Notes: generated by a model not told the origin, from the letters alone. A stretch of DNA of 64,000 nt from Helichrysum umbraculigerum (GCA_949592205.1 CATIUR010000001.1:44099001-44163000); one strand, 5' to 3'; shown: positions 33,338 through 45,665, numbered from the stretch's first letter. Program-made: numbers and translations.

Positions 33338-33819
33338 CCAATCTCAAATGCGATCGATTAAAATTTGCGAAAGCAACGAAACATACAAGTAAGATTTCAG
33401 AGTTTAAAAATTTTTAATAAAATGATTTTAAAAAGTATGTTCGTATTTTTCTGAATCTTTACACGTGGTCTGAAACAGTATCGCGAACTGTACGCGAAAT
33501 TGCGTAAGCTTTTATTTAAAATAAAACGATGTTTTTGTGTTTTTTAAAATTCAAGACAAATTCAAAATTAATTTTTCAAAATTTAAAAATAAACTTTTTC
33601 TATCTTTTTGAAAATGTCTTAAATTCGTTACTGAGTTGCGCGAATTTGAATTTTAAAAGAACGTTTTCTTGTTATTTTGTGATAAAACTTTTAAAACATA
33701 ATAATTAACCACTGATATTACTTAACCTAAATACTTAAAATAAAACTAAATTAACCGAAGTTTGGGTTGCCTCCCAAAAAGTGCTTGGTTAAAGTCGGTA
33801 GCTCGACTTTTGGTCAAAT
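33338..33819 (-). other. AT-rich gap between ORF-A and the internal promoter (Ath-2)
   Basis: No ORF. It contains many TTTAAAA-type runs. The Ath-3 equivalent is about 43900-44360. Confidence 0.5.
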
Positions 33820-35286
33820 TTATTGAACATTGCCCAAGAGCAATTGTTTGAGTGAATTTGGTGCTCTTGGTTGAGGGAAAGTATAGCCAGGAATAAAATC
33901 ACAAGTGAGAATCTTAATGACAGAGTCAACTAGGTCTGCGGGATGTAACGAGAATCGTTCGTGTTCTATGAGAAACATACGTTCCTTTTTGCCAAAATCT
34001 AGAAGATTGTCAATAAACTTGTTAAATTCCTTTCTAACTTTCTTATGGTTTGAAATTCCGTTTCGTGATCCGTTATCTATATGGTTGAGGTCATGAAGAA
34101 GCATTCCTAGGGTTTGTTGAAATTTCCATTCTTCTCTTGAATCAGGATCTCCGGTGGTAGTGTGAACTGACTCCGTGATTTCCTCGATTAAAGATGTTTG
34201 TGAAATAGTGAAAGGAAATTTTGACTGAGCGAATAATGAAGTGAGTGAGATGTTGATATTCTTTCTTCCAGCAAAGAAAGCAGCTTCCAGATTATCGTCA
34301 GTGGCTCCAGGGAATATTTCTAACAACTTGCTGATCATGTAGGTAGCGGGGTCAACGAAAAATGGAATTTTATTAGAAATGACGAGAGATATAACAGGAT
34401 CCTTGCTGATCCAGAACTCGAGCTCATAAATCATTGCCGCAACATAACGATTAATTAGGGTTTGAGAAATCGGTTGATAATCGGTGCTGGCGAATAGGTC
34501 CATTAGTAGGTCTATTTCTGATTTAAGCTTTGGTTCTTGTTCTCGATAGTGTGTGAAGATACCTTCCTCCTTTTGATTCGGAAGATGGTGGAGAATACCA
34601 ACCTGTTTCTTTATCTTACGAGTGACTTCTCTCTGTTCGACTGAAAAAGGAAAGTCAGATATTTTGAGATGTCTAGCAAATGCTCGACAAACATCCAATC
34701 TCCTATCAGGATCAAAAGAGTTACCCACGTAGCGGATATTTTCTTCAGGTTTGATTGGTAAAATCCTATCAACAACACGATAAATGGTGTACTCAGGTTC
34801 TGGTACGAGGTTTAGAAAGATAGGTGATTTCGGAAGGTACTCATAAACTTCTTCATCCCATAGTGGAAGACGTTCCTCAATAGGTGGGAAACGAAAGGGT
34901 TGAAGATGTTCAGAGTTACTCTCAACAAAATCAGATGAAGTAGGGAATTGCGAAATATTTTCTTAGGAGTATGAAATCTCAGGTGTAGGTATAACCTGAT
35001 AGCTTGGAATGCTAGAGACAGAAGTTGAAATCTTCTGGTGAGATTCAGTAGTTCCTAAGTCAAGATCTAAGAATTGACATAGGGTTCTAGATTCGCCATC
35101 AGAGTCGGCGAAGATTTCTTCGGAGGCGGATAAAGATGAAGAGTGGAAGTCGGATCCCAACTCTTGTGAAAGGCAGTCGAAGAACTCGGCATCATCTATG
35201 GTCATCATCTCTTCAGGTGTCATATGTGGCAACGGAGAAATGGGAGACGGTGGCGAATCGTAGAATGATATTTTTGTGTTTTTCAT
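33820..35286 (-). pseudogene. Ath-2 ORF-A: unrecognised protein in the gag position, one nonsense codon
   Basis: One frame of 489 codons from ATG at 35286 to the stop at 33820, with a single TAA at 34963-34965. It starts about 140 bp after the primer site. It is homologous to the intact 434-aa Ath-3 ORF (44361-45665): shared blocks include YTIYR-VDR, SFDP-RR-DV, FPFS--QRE, AAMI-ELEFW, PF-VDPA-Y-ISKL, TTG-PDS-E, and a Lys-rich N-K-RK--NK-I--L. It has no zinc knuckle, protease or RT motif. The N-terminal third is acidic and Ser/Pro-rich. I do not recognise the family; position suggests a gag-like or packaging role, which is only inference. Confidence 0.75.
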
Positions 35287-35423
35287 TTTATTAACTAAGG
35301 TGATCTATCTAAATTATCCTAAAAATAAGCAAAAAACTTCCAAACAAGTCTGTGAAAACCTAATTGGAAAGGATCTCCTAAAAGCTATTTTATCTAAGGC
35401 GTCTTCAAATCGTAACGCTCTAC

Positions 35424-35443
35424 GATCCCCGGCAGCGGCGCCA
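35424..35443 (-). other. Ath-2 primer-binding site (tRNA-Asp type)
   Basis: The minus strand reads TGGCGCCGCTGCCGGGGATC, six bases after the 5' LTR. It matches the 3' end of plant tRNA-Asp with one change from the usual GTTGCC, as in Athila-type elements. Confidence 0.92.
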
Positions 35444-35449
35444 AAAGCT

Positions 35450-36632
35450 TGTCGCGTTCCTAGCGGTCGGTCGGATTTTTAGTCCGGTCGTTGTTCCGGC
35501 ACAACCAGGAATCGTGGCAGAGTGAGCTTTAAATTTATAAGAGCTGGGGCTCAAACTATAAGTACTACCTACCTTGGAAGCAAGCAGTAAGTATAACTCG
35601 AGGTCGTTCTTAAATCGGAGCGAATTGAAACGAAGCAGATTCACCAGAGATTATTTTCACTAATATGATAAGGGTAGGTAGATTGAATTTTGATAGGTTT
35701 TGTTTTCTAATAATCCTAAATGCAGAAAAGTAAATAACAGGAAATAGAGCTAGTGTTTAAGCAGACAGGTAGAGATGTGATTGCTGAAACTTTGATAATT
35801 AGCGTTTCGGGATGATGTTCATTATAGATTAGATTAAAGACTTGCCAGATAAAAGACAGACAAACTTTTGTTGTAAACACTAGGACCCTACGTCTCAGGA
35901 TTAAAAACCTAAAAGCATATGTCACTGGAATCCTAGGCTATCATGATTCTGATCAGATCGGGCTGCTTTCAAACCCCCCTGAACTAGTCTTGAGTAAGAC
36001 CTCAGTAACCCTAAAGTATCTAGGGATCAGGCAAGAGGCAACAGACCGCAATTGTATTCACTGACTTTTCTTAACACCTAATCATCTATTTGGTTTCATC
36101 GTGGCAGGTACTGATTGTATCCTATGTGTGTTAAACTATCGGTCTTAGTAGAGTTAAGTAGTGTGATGGAGTATTAGACTCTCTTGACAAAACTCTGTAT
36201 TAATTCTATTTAAGTGTTTATTCTACCGTCATAATTATAGACCCTCCTTTACATTCAGGCGTTCATCCCTAGGAATAATCACGGTGTACAGGGCGAATTT
36301 GGCATTTCCACAGTGTTCCTGACTCAAGGCATACACACGGTGTACAGTGCATTGGCATATCCACCGTGTTCCTGACTCAAGTCATACTCACGGTGTATAG
36401 TACATTAAGTAGTTCCACAGCTTGTATTTAAACCTTGGTGTACTAACGGTGTACGGTGCATCGAGCAGTTCCACAACTGTATTTAAACCTTGGTGTACAA
36501 ACGGTGTACAGGGTAGCGAAGCATTTCCACAGTTTTGATTCCTAGACCCGAGTTCTAGAAGGGTCACTTCTAGGTATTCCACGATGAAACAGTCCCACGG
36601 CATTTCCTTAGCTTCCACGTATTTATACTCCA
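35450..36632 (-). repeat. Ath-2 5' LTR, left segment
   Basis: Matches 3372-4550 or so and keeps the terminal TG. The 55-bp tandem array is at about 36280-36540. It is interrupted after CTCCA (36628-36632) by Ath-3 and resumes at 45993. Confidence 0.92.
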
Positions 36633-38434
36633 TGTTGTGCTCACACCGTGTCGTTGTTTTTCAAATGATTATGCGAGCGCAGCAGGGGTTTTAAATTTAT
36701 ATTTTGCGGGGCTTAAATTATACGTACTACCTACTCTGGTTAGTAAGCGGTAAGTATGACCTAAGATCGTTCTATGAATCCAAACGTATGGGCGATTAAA
36801 GTTGACACTTTCAGTAGGGAAGTATTTAGGATGGCACAAAGTAGGTAGGTTTTGGGATTTAAAGACAGGTAATTAAAATGCAGGAAAGTAAATTGCAGAA
36901 AAGTAAAGTGCAGGAAAGCAGATAAAGATAAAGATGTGATTGCTGAGATTTCGATAATTAGCATTTCAGGATGACAGAACAAATAGGATTGATACGTAAT
37001 ATGGTAAATAAACTACTAGGCGTAAACTCTAGAACCCTACCAACTCAGTTTCCCATTGGCGTGTCACTTGGAACTAGGTTATCGTGATTCTGATCGGAGC
37101 AATACGCAAACTTCCAATACTCATCTAGTTGAAAGATGAACAACCTATTCTGGTTTTATACCGAGGTGCATGAATCAGTAGCGTATCGTCTCATAAGTCC
37201 GATCGTTCTTAACTCCTAAGGTAATTTAATACTTTATTAGCACGAAAATTAATAGCTTTGCATGTTTGGACCGTCGATTGTGTAAGACTTAGTGTTTTAA
37301 GGATTCTAGGTCACTAGGACTTTACTCTTATTCCTAAGTCTTGTTTTTGTTCGATTGAGCTTTAGTTACTTCGACTCATGATCTAAGTTCTCCTTTTCAA
37401 ACAGTTATACATCCCCAGGTTATTCGCAGTTTGTTAAAACGTGTTTCATACGAGGACCATGCCTTTCAATAATAGACAGTGTACTTTACATGAGACTTCC
37501 ACTGCTTCTTATATCCAACATGTGGTAAAGAGTAATTGACGGTGAAAGTGACACTCTAACTAATTAAATGTAAAGCAGTGCAGGAAAGTAAACCTAGTAT
37601 GTACAACGAGTGATTTCACTGTGTCTTACTTATTGCATGTCATGGGCACAGATAACTACTTACCATAATTAAGGTTGATCAGGTCCTAATTACTAGGTTG
37701 CAGTCACGTGGATAACTGGAAAGGGTACTCCGTGAACTAGACTTAAATTCATAAAGTCTAAACAATACAAGGGTTATTATTTCCTATTTTATCTGAACGT
37801 AATTGACGAACATTATTTTGTAATGCATTGATTTTCGTAGGATACACCAGTTAGTTGTAAGTTGTATTATCCTTTCGGAATTCCTACTGTTAAACCAGAG
37901 CTGATTCCAATGATATAACTACCTTCGGTCGTTTATCGGCTTCCGTACGTTTGTACTTTGCACAATGCATTTCCAGCACTATACCGAATAAACAGTCGAA
38001 TAGGGGCCGTCATACCATTTTACGATTATCGTACATTAGTTATGTAATGACATCCTTACTTAAAATTATCTACATCCGCAGCAATCACAATAATAAACTA
38101 CTCGCAATTCATGGCAACAAATAAATCACATACCAGGCAATAATACATATTCAAATATGAAATTAGACAAGTATAATAAAAGTTTAGAAATCACCCGGAA
38201 TTAAATGCGTAGCAGCGTATTATTATAATTGACAAACTCTTTCACACGTACAAAGATTGATCTCCAAATCTCTAGCGTTCGCCCTAGCTTCTACGTTAGT
38301 CCGTGGACTAATTACAATATTCCTAGAATGAGAAAGACTAAAAGACTACGAAAGATTATCTAGTGAGAAAGAAAGAGTGAAATATGCTAGAATGTGTGCA
38401 TATGAGGTGTGTGTTTCAAATGAACCTAAGCAAC

Positions 38435-38443
38435 CTATTTATA
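38435..38443 (-). promoter_or_regulatory. TATA box of the Ath-3 LTR
   Basis: TATAAATAG followed by G on the minus strand, about 80 bp downstream of the GC-rich repeats in LTR orientation, as in Ath-2. Confidence 0.55.
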
Positions 38444-38522
38444 GGTGAGTTTTGGCTCATTTTAGCATCATGAAGACTTGAGGTGCATTTTAGAAAGACT
38501 AGCCAAAAGTGGAGTGTACAAC

Positions 38523-38648
38523 TGACCGCACCGGGTACTGTACAACGCGAAAAGTGACCGCACCAGGTACCAAAACTTGCCAAAAACGGAAACCGGGACG
38601 GGGGTGAGGAGGCCGGCGGCGGTGGGCTGGTGGCCGGCGGCGGTGGGC
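38523..38648. repeat. GC-rich promoter-proximal repeats (Ath-3 LTR)
   Basis: Two copies of GGCCGGCGGCGGTGGGC at 38611-38627 and 38632-38648 (21-bp period), and two copies of TGACCGCACC-R-GGTAC at 38523-38538 and 38555-38570. They occupy the place of the Ath-2 palindrome array and keep CCG/CGG cores, but the dyad symmetry is weak. Confidence 0.7.
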
Positions 38649-39164
38649 CCTGCCACGCCCCGTTGCGCGATTTGTTGCTTCGTTTCTTGATTCGTGCTTG
38701 TTTTCTTCGTTATACGTCCGTTTGAGTCGATTCTTTTTTTGTTGGATTCGTAATTCAAAAACGAAGATTTTGACATAGGATATGCCTGAAAATGAGGTCC
38801 ATAGCTCCAGATATTGCGTACGGATCATTTGGATCTTCCGGCGGGCGCGAAATCTTCATTTTTTACCCATTTTGGTTGATTCTTCTTCTGTTGGATTCGT
38901 ATTTTGAAAACGAACATCTTGAAAATAATGGATGTTGGTGAAGGGCACTTTTGTCTTGAAATCTCGTTTTTATGCCTTGAATCTTCAAACGTGTGTGGAA
39001 TCTTCATTTTACATCCGTTTTGCTTGATTTTTCTCGTGCAACCTTGTTTCAACTATCTTGGCATAATGTTACTTATTTGTAATGTTTTTGAATTAATATG
39101 CCAAGAATCGTTCCAGAATGAGGGAGATATCGGTGGTAAAAACGTGACTTTTTACGCGATATCA

Positions 39165-39203
39165 AGTATCCCACACTTAGAACTTTGCTTGTCCTCAAGC
39201 AAA
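39165..39203 (-). ncRNA. Ath-3 polypurine tract and preceding hairpin
   Basis: The minus strand reads TTTGCTTG-AGGA-CAAGCAAA (39184-39203), then AGTTCTAAGTGTGGGATACT up to the LTR. Confidence 0.6.
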
Positions 39204-40361
39204 CTCATTCATAAAAACTTCTGGAAGGATTCTAATCGCATCAGTTGTTAGAAAACACTATCTTTAGAAATTATAAACTATGGTTATGAAAGAGTTTTTA
39301 CTGGAAACTACGAGTTTATAGAATTTCGATACCTTCTTATATGATGATCATGACTAAACAATCCTCACAAGTGGGTCACTCAAATCACTCAAAGTGTTTA
39401 GGGTTTCCTACTTACTAGTGTCAATCACTCGGATAGCCAGTCATGCAGCATTCTCGTCATAGGCTTGATCGAGAATCAAATCTCCATCACTTTTGATGAG
39501 GACGATACTAACCTGCCGAGATAACTTGGAAGGAATCGGGTTTTTGGTTTTAAGAATGTAAGTGGTGATGGTTTTTCCTTGTATTTTCTTGAAGCTTTCC
39601 TTTGAAATTCCTTAGGTTTTTGGAAGGACTACATAACCTTCCTTCTTTGGATCGTTCCTTTTTCTTGGCCCTTTTCATGGTTGTGTCGGCGTGATTGGTT
39701 TGATTTCTTTTCTTCTACTTCGCCGATCTTGATAATGTACTTTGCGGCCTGGAAGGTTTCTAATGATCTTGAGTTATGTTGGCTTTTCTTTGCAAAAGGT
39801 TTTGGGAATTTGGGAGTGTCTCTGATGGTTTATGAGACTTTTGAGGTTCGAGATAAATGACAGGAAATCTTTAGTGAGTGTGAAGAGTAGGTGTTGAGTG
39901 GGTGGATGTTTGATGGTGGAAAGGTGTTTTGGATTCCTTGGAAGCTGTAAAGATAGGTTGTACCTATGCCACGTGTGGCACTCATTGATGTGATCTCGAA
40001 ATGTATTACAAGAGCAAGTTCTAATTCAAATGCATACATCGGCACACACATGAAACGAAAAGTGAAGCATTAAAGATGAATGCTAATTATGGGCTCAATC
40101 CTCACGAATCGAATGTTTTGGTAAGTATGTGCCTAGCCATGTGTTGCCTTTTTCGTCCGTATCTTGATCTAAAACAGTTTTGTTTCTTTGTTAAAACTTG
40201 TTTCTAGCTATAGTTCATAGTTTTGAAAGATAGGATTTCCAGGAAACGATGTTTTTGAATCCGAAAAAGTTTGAAATTTTTTTCATTTTTAGTCTTTTGG
40301 TGAAAATATTGTTTGGCTTTGCCGCGGACAAGAGGTAAAACTTGCGGTTGTAAACCGAATA
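39204..40361 (-). other. Ath-3 structured 3' non-coding region
   Basis: No convincing ORF. Hairpins matching Ath-2: CACT-CAA-AGTG (39386-39396), CATCA-CTTT-TGATG (39485-39498; CACC/GGTG in Ath-2), TGCCA-CGTG-TGGCA (39967-39980; TACCG/CGGTA in Ath-2), AGCATT/AATGCT near 40067-40085. Confidence 0.55.
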
Positions 40362-40395
40362 TCCCACACTTAGAGGAACATTGTCCCTAATGTTC
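40362..40395 (-). ncRNA. second polypurine-like tract plus hairpin, Ath-3
   Basis: The minus strand reads GAACATT-AGGGAC-AATGTTC (40376-40395) followed by CTCTAAGTGTGGGATA. Further AAGTGTGGGA or AAGTGTGAGA copies lie near 40430 and 40493. Confidence 0.55.
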
Positions 40396-40899
40396 GAATC
40401 TATTTGTTGAATATTCTTGACGGAGTATCCCACACTTAGAGATTCTACTTATCTTTGGATTGTTTCACAAGTGTCATGTGGTATGAGATATCTCACACTT
40501 AGTGTTGGAACATTGGGTGAGATAATCAAAGCTTTAATGGATAAGGGGTTTTTGGAACGGTGTACCGCTTTTGCTGTGCGCGTCGTTTGGTGTGCGTTTA
40601 GAAGTTTGCTGGTCCGCGACTTGTAGATTACGTCTCTCAGTGTTCTCCACCGTGGGGTTCGTTGCTTCCTTTGATTTGGTCTCCGGTAAATAGTCGTTTG
40701 GTTCAACAAACAATCCACTCAATCATTTAAATAATAGCTGCTAACAAGAAAAGTAAAGTGAAAGCATAATAAAATAGTAAATATATAGATGTGATGTCGA
40801 AGCATCAATCGTACATCAATACAGATAATAATAGTAAAAAGTTTTGGTAGAAAGTAGAAAGAAGTCAGAAAGAGGAGCAATCCATTGCTCTGCTCATGG

Positions 40900-42702
40900 T
40901 CATACTGCTGCTGTAGATGTAGTGGGTCCAGGAGAAGTCTCGTCTGATGAGGAGTCATCATACTTATCATTGGTGCCTTCGTTTGATGCATCATGATTAG
41001 CTCCTTCGTCTGGCATGCCGATGGTAAAAGCTCCTTAGTCTACTAGCTGATCGATAAGTGGCCCGGATGGTATCTCGAAACTACCGAACGGGAACATGGC
41101 TGACCCTTGGTGTGTGTTGTCCTGGAAGAGATCTGTTTGCCTGTGAGAGGAGACTGGCATAGGTATAGTAGCTGAAGGGGTGGTCTGTCTGCCAGTCCTG
41201 GGGCTCTGAACTGTGACAGCCCGTGCCGATACTCTGGATGTCCTACATCCTCTTGATGTGTGGACTCTGAATGAACCAACAACTGACGGAATGGTTTGTC
41301 TGGTGACTGGGATCTGCACTGGAGGTGGCTGAGGTCTAGGAATGATAACCCGTGGTGGCATAACATGCCCACGGCCCGGTGGTGGTCGAGGTGCTGGAGT
41401 AGGAACTACAGGTGGATATAGGTGTGGTGGTGCTCGACCCATTCCACATGGTAAGTGTGGTAGTAGGGTCATGGGTATACCAGCTGCCTGCTGTTGCAAT
41501 GCTGTATAGATCCTAGTCTGCATCTGCATATTCCAGTACCAGTAATCGGGACCTGCAGGCGCCCCGTAATGATAGATGAATGAAGGCCCTTTCGGTCTTG
41601 GGGCAGGAGTAGAAGGTCCTGCCCTAGTACGTGGTGGCTCTACTCGTGGTGGTGGTGGTGGTATGTCATCATCTTCATCGTCATCCTTGTCATCACTGTC
41701 ATCCTCATCGGTATCTGACTCACTGGGCCCTTGCTGTCGTTTCCTTTTCTTTGTCTCTTTTGGTAGGACCAAATCTGGTATTAAAATGTCTACACTGTCA
41801 GGATCTGCTACCCGTGCTTTGATATAGACTGCGCCATCTCTCGTTATCCGGAGTATATCCATACTCCTAAGAAACTGGTAGTCAAGTAGCTTGGAACTCC
41901 ATCCTGCTTTGAATCTTTCAACATCCGCTGTTCGAAGCAATCTCATATTTCAGATCAGGCGAGTAATTACTGCTCCCAGGTATGATCTTCTCTTGCCAAA
42001 ATCCTTTTCCTGTAGAAGCCTCTGAGCGACTAAATAGGCAACCTGTATGTTTCTCTTTTCGAGAATGCTCGCCATGAGAGCGACATCGAATCCGGAGACT
42101 CGTCCGCTGGTGGTGTGTTTCCCGTCAAAGGAACAAGCTATGAGCTTGTGAAGAATCTGGAGAACTGGGTCCTTGAGTCGGGTCGCCTTGATTCCTGAAA
42201 AGTACGGTGTGGGGGACCATTGGCTCCATATTTCAATGCAACTGGTGGTGACAGAAACAGAGGTAGCTCCCGTGGTGAATAAAGGCGACTGTATCTCCTC
42301 AGGTGTGTACAGGCCTATGTGGAGTGAGAACTGGGCGAGTGACAGAGTGTGCGGGTTGCCCAAATACTGAAATGATACTGAACAATCTTCAATCCTCCCT
42401 CTTTCCTGAAAACTGAAGGTGGTCATAAACTCCGTAACCATTTCCACATATACGGGCTCATCAATGCTAAATAATCTCTTCAAGGGCTCGAACTGCTGCC
42501 CATTCACTGTGTAGCTAAGCAGGTCTTCGAGTCGCTGCTTGAGTCCTAAAGCTTGCATAACATCCCAATCAATGTGCCTGAGACGCCCGAACTTTTTGTC
42601 CCTCCATATACGGGCCATTTTATCAAAAGCTGGTGTGGCACTCATATATGCTAAAGATCCTGCAAGGGGTCGTGCTGGATTTAATTTCTTCTTGCGTGTC
42701 AT
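40900..42702 (-). pseudogene. Ath-3 ORF-B: ATHILA ORF-1-like protein, two nonsense codons
   Basis: ATG at 42702 lies five bases into the exon predicted from acceptor TGTTCTCAG (ending 42708). The frame runs to TGA at 40900-40902 (about 600 codons) with TGA at 41950-41952 and TAA at 41035-41037. It starts MTRKKKLNPARP, then has the conserved block SLAQFSLHIGLYTPEEIQ, LQILHKLIACSF, QVAYLVAQRLL and AVITRLI. The second half has a Lys/Arg patch (KKRKRQQ), an Asp/Glu run (near 41640-41720), long Pro-rich stretches and a final Asp/Ser segment. It matches the ATHILA ORF-1 family pattern. The first nonsense codon separates the conserved domain from the tail. Confidence 0.82.
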
Positions 42703-42707
42703 TGTAC

Positions 42708-43669
42708 CTGAGAACATTTAAAGTAATGGATTCTTCAAGAAAGAGAAATTCAAAGCACGCTTCGGGGAATTTCGAAGTGAGGGCTTTAATTTCTAGACAA
42801 TCTAAAGATTTCATTGAACGTATAATGCTCCCATGTAACAAACAGTTAATCGTCAAGGTAATATCATCACTCAGGAAAGTATAGTCATGGAATGGCAATC
42901 GTTTTACTGTGAAGTGCTTGTCATTTACAAAGTTTGGTGCAGACCAAGTTTGAAATGATGAGAATTCACGAACAATGATAACATCATTATTGGTAAGGTT
43001 CGACTTTGGAAGTACAAATTGAAGTAAGGTTTTCAAATAAAAGATTTTGTCTTAAAATAAATTCAATACTTCAAGTTTACTTTTAGGTCAAAGCTTTTTT
43101 TTTTCAAATGATATTTTCGAATGTCCGCATGCCATAATTTTAACCTATTCATGCATGCATATTCTAATTCATTTTAAGCATTTCCTATTTGATAAGCAAA
43201 CTAAGTTATGCATAAAAGAGGTTATCATGCCCATGTATTTGGTGTGGTCCAAGTCTTTTTATTCAAGAGTGATGATTCTCTAGTTATTGCCTAATTTGAC
43301 TAGTCAAAACAAGTACAACATGGTCATGCAATTTTCAACTTATCATATTTTTCATGCAAGCTAGTCACTTTTTGTTGATTTTCAAAAGCCAAAATTGCTA
43401 AACCTAACTTGTACACATAGAGCAACTAACAGAGGGATTATGCAAAACACCACAATTACTAGGCACTTGGCATACTAACACTTAATTAAGCAAAGTTCTA
43501 AGCTAGATCAATTGATCAAGGTTTAAAACGTGGGGGTTTGCATGTATTAGTGGTAGGGACGTGTAGTAATAGAGCATTTAACCAAGGAAAACACTATTTC
43601 CTAGCTACTATCCTAGATAACTACAAGAAACAAGTTCCTAAAAGTTCAAAGTGGGTTTTGTGATCATAC
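42708..43669 (-). other. predicted intron upstream of ORF-B (Ath-3)
   Basis: Donor GCAAG|GTATGATC (exon end 43670), acceptor TGTTCTCAG ending 42708; 962 nt, AT-rich. A CT-rich leader precedes the donor (about 43800-43860), but I see no clean TATA box. Confidence 0.5.
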
Positions 43670-44360
43670 CTTGCTTAGAGCGAATGAAATGCAAAAACGA
43701 AAGTACAACCGAGAAGTATATGCAACGAGGGGCTCGAAAGGACAAGAGATTATGTAATTTGATGGAGTTTTGATGGTGGATTCATGGGGAACATGGCATG
43801 GCCGGTTTTGGAGAGGAAGGAAAGGGAGGAAGATGAAGTTTGTTGAGTGGTTTGAATTTTGGGGAGTTAATGAAGTTCATAGTGGTCCATTAGGGTACAT
43901 GTACTTACCCTAAGTACTATGGCATTCACATGGTCCCTAAGATGAATTAAATGTCAAGTATTAATATTTCAAACTAATTTCCAATGTCCACTAATAATGG
44001 TGGTGAATCTTAAATATAATTCTTGTAACTAGTTACTTGTTAGTTTCTTGTTACGTCGCAAATATTTTAAGAAACGCGCAAAATTTTGCGGAACACTTAA
44101 AATCAACTTTTAAACATTAAACTTAAGCTATTTTTGGTGTTTAAAAATCTTTGTCTGTCGTGGACTTGTTGAATGTATCCGTTTAAGTAGAATACCCAAA
44201 CGTTTTCACATTCTTTCAGTCACGCACGTGTTTCCAGGCAAACATTTAAAAGCGTTTTTCTTTTAAGGGAAACTTTCAAAAATTTATTATATTATATATT
44301 TATACTTAAAACTGGCTCACTTAAGGTTGCGAGCCTCGACCTTTTTCAGAAAGAATTGTT
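43670..44360 (-). other. leader exon and AT-rich gap between ORF-A and ORF-B (Ath-3)
   Basis: No ORF. The stretch near 43800-43840 (GGAAGATGAAGTTT on the plus strand) aligns with 33274-33294 in Ath-2, marking the shared leader exon. Confidence 0.4.
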
Positions 44361-45665
44361 TTATGATCCTTTCCGATCCCTCCAAAGGGAAAGGGTCGAG
44401 ATTTGCTCCCTTAATTGAACATTTTTCGGTACAAAACATTTCGATAGCTCCCAGATGACATTGTAAACTAGAAAATGACGATCCTCTATACTTCCTAGGA
44501 TCTCTCGTTCCTCATACCCTAAATTGACAAGATCGTTAATCAACTTATTATATGCCTTCCTTATCTTCTTGGGATTTGATAGACCGTCGCGTTCTCCTTT
44601 GTTTTTGTAGTTCAGATTGTGAGTAAGTTTATTCACTGCTTCCATAAATGCATTCTCCTCCAGCGAATCGGGTTCTCCGGTTGTAAGTTTAACTAGTTTA
44701 CCGAGTTCACTGATTCCGGCTTTTTGAGTGGAAGTGAAGGGGTACTTGGTGAAGGTGAAGATTTGAACAAGCTTGTCGTGGAGGTCTTTTCTTTTTTCAA
44801 AGAAGCTTGTGTCGATTTTATCCTTTGTGGAATTAGGGAAAACTTCTCGCAATTTTGAGATTAGGTAAGAAGCGGGGTCAACAACGAATGGAATTTTACC
44901 AAGAAAGGTGATCGGGTTTTGTTCTGTCCAGAACTCAAGTTTGTTGATCATTGCGGCGACATTGTGATTGATTAATATCATAGATATTGGAAGGTAATCC
45001 ATGTCGGCAAATGATTTGAGGAGTAGATCTAAATCTTCTACAAACTTCAGTTCTTGGTCCTTGAAATCTGTGGAGTGGCCTTTGCATTCTTGATTTGATA
45101 GACGAAGAAGAAGGTTTACTTGTTTTTCCAATTCAGCAATCGTTTCTCGTTGGTTGAAGGAAAACGGGAGATTGATATAGGTCAATTGTATGACGAATGC
45201 TTTATAGACGTCCGCCCTTCGGGAAGGATCGAAAGAAGCACCAAGGTGGCGTTCTTTAAAACAATGTTGTTTCATTTCAACGGATGGAACCCTATCCACC
45301 ATTCGGTATATGGTGTATTTAGGTTCGTATGAAGAGAATGGAAAGATACCATCATTGTGAGAATCGGATATGGTTTGGGTATATGCCGATGTCTCAGGAA
45401 TGAGGGTAATTAGGTCACATGTTTTCGGGGGCTTTACTTTATGATTTTCTTCGGGAAGATAATCCAAGTGGACAGATTTTGACACTGTAGGCATTTGCAA
45501 AGTTGAAGAGTGATCTTCTGGAGATGATGTTAGGTCAGGTAGCTGATCCGTGACATCAAAATCCAGGAAATGGTTTGGGATGGGATGTGGAATCCTAAAT
45601 TCTTCTAGGGAAGCATATAATTCATCCTTTGAAGTACTAATAGAAGTGGGTTTTCGAGACGTCAT
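44361..45665 (-). CDS. Ath-3 ORF-A: intact unrecognised 434-aa protein
   Basis: Opens MTSRKPTSISTSKDELY and is uninterrupted. Residues about 1-130 are acidic with many Ser, Pro and Thr; from YTIYRMVDR onward (about 115) the protein looks globular and mainly helical, ending in a Lys-rich NPKKIRKAYNKLI block and a Cys-containing tail. It aligns throughout with Ath-2 ORF-A while the surrounding non-coding DNA does not, which argues for past selection on the protein. There is no Cys/His knuckle and no catalytic motif of protease, RT or integrase. It occupies the gag position. I cannot assign a function. Confidence 0.8.
   Translation of the reverse strand: MTSRKPTSISTSKDELYASLEEFRIPHPIPNHFLDFDVTDQLPDLTSSPEDHSSTLQMPTVSKSVHLDYLPEENHKVKPPKTCDLITLIPETSAYTQTISDSHNDGIFPFSSYEPKYTIYRMVDRVPSVEMKQHCFKERHLGASFDPSRRADVYKAFVIQLTYINLPFSFNQRETIAELEKQVNLLLRLSNQECKGHSTDFKDQELKFVEDLDLLLKSFADMDYLPISMILINHNVAAMINKLEFWTEQNPITFLGKIPFVVDPASYLISKLREVFPNSTKDKIDTSFFEKRKDLHDKLVQIFTFTKYPFTSTQKAGISELGKLVKLTTGEPDSLEENAFMEAVNKLTHNLNYKNKGERDGLSNPKKIRKAYNKLINDLVNLGYEEREILGSIEDRHFLVYNVIWELSKCFVPKNVQLREQISTLSLWRDRKGS

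Larger units (their letters stand above)
36633..39164 (-). repeat. Ath-3 3' LTR
   Basis: 2532 bp; on the plus strand it starts TGTTGTGCTCAC and ends GCGATATCA. Patches resemble the Ath-2 LTR (for example AAATTTATA...GGGGCT near 36690). TATAAATAG lies at 38435-38443 on the minus strand. GC-rich repeats lie at 38523-38648. Confidence 0.85.

Noticed and set aside
35424..35443. tRNA-Asp gene fragment
   Set aside because: Only the 3' tRNA complement is present, positioned next to an LTR; it is a primer-binding site.
38611..38648. Ath-3 repeats as perfect palindromes equal to those of Ath-1, Ath-4 and Ath-5
   Set aside because: The 21-bp repeat is real, but dyad symmetry is weak, so it was kept only as a direct repeat.
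38468..38828. ORFs of 102 and 109 codons in the Ath-3 LTR
   Set aside because: They overlap in different frames across the GC-rich repeats of the LTR and have no motif.
40449..40722. ORFs of 89 and 62 codons downstream of Ath-3 ORF-B
   Set aside because: They are overlapping frames with no similarity to the Ath-2 small ORF and no motif.
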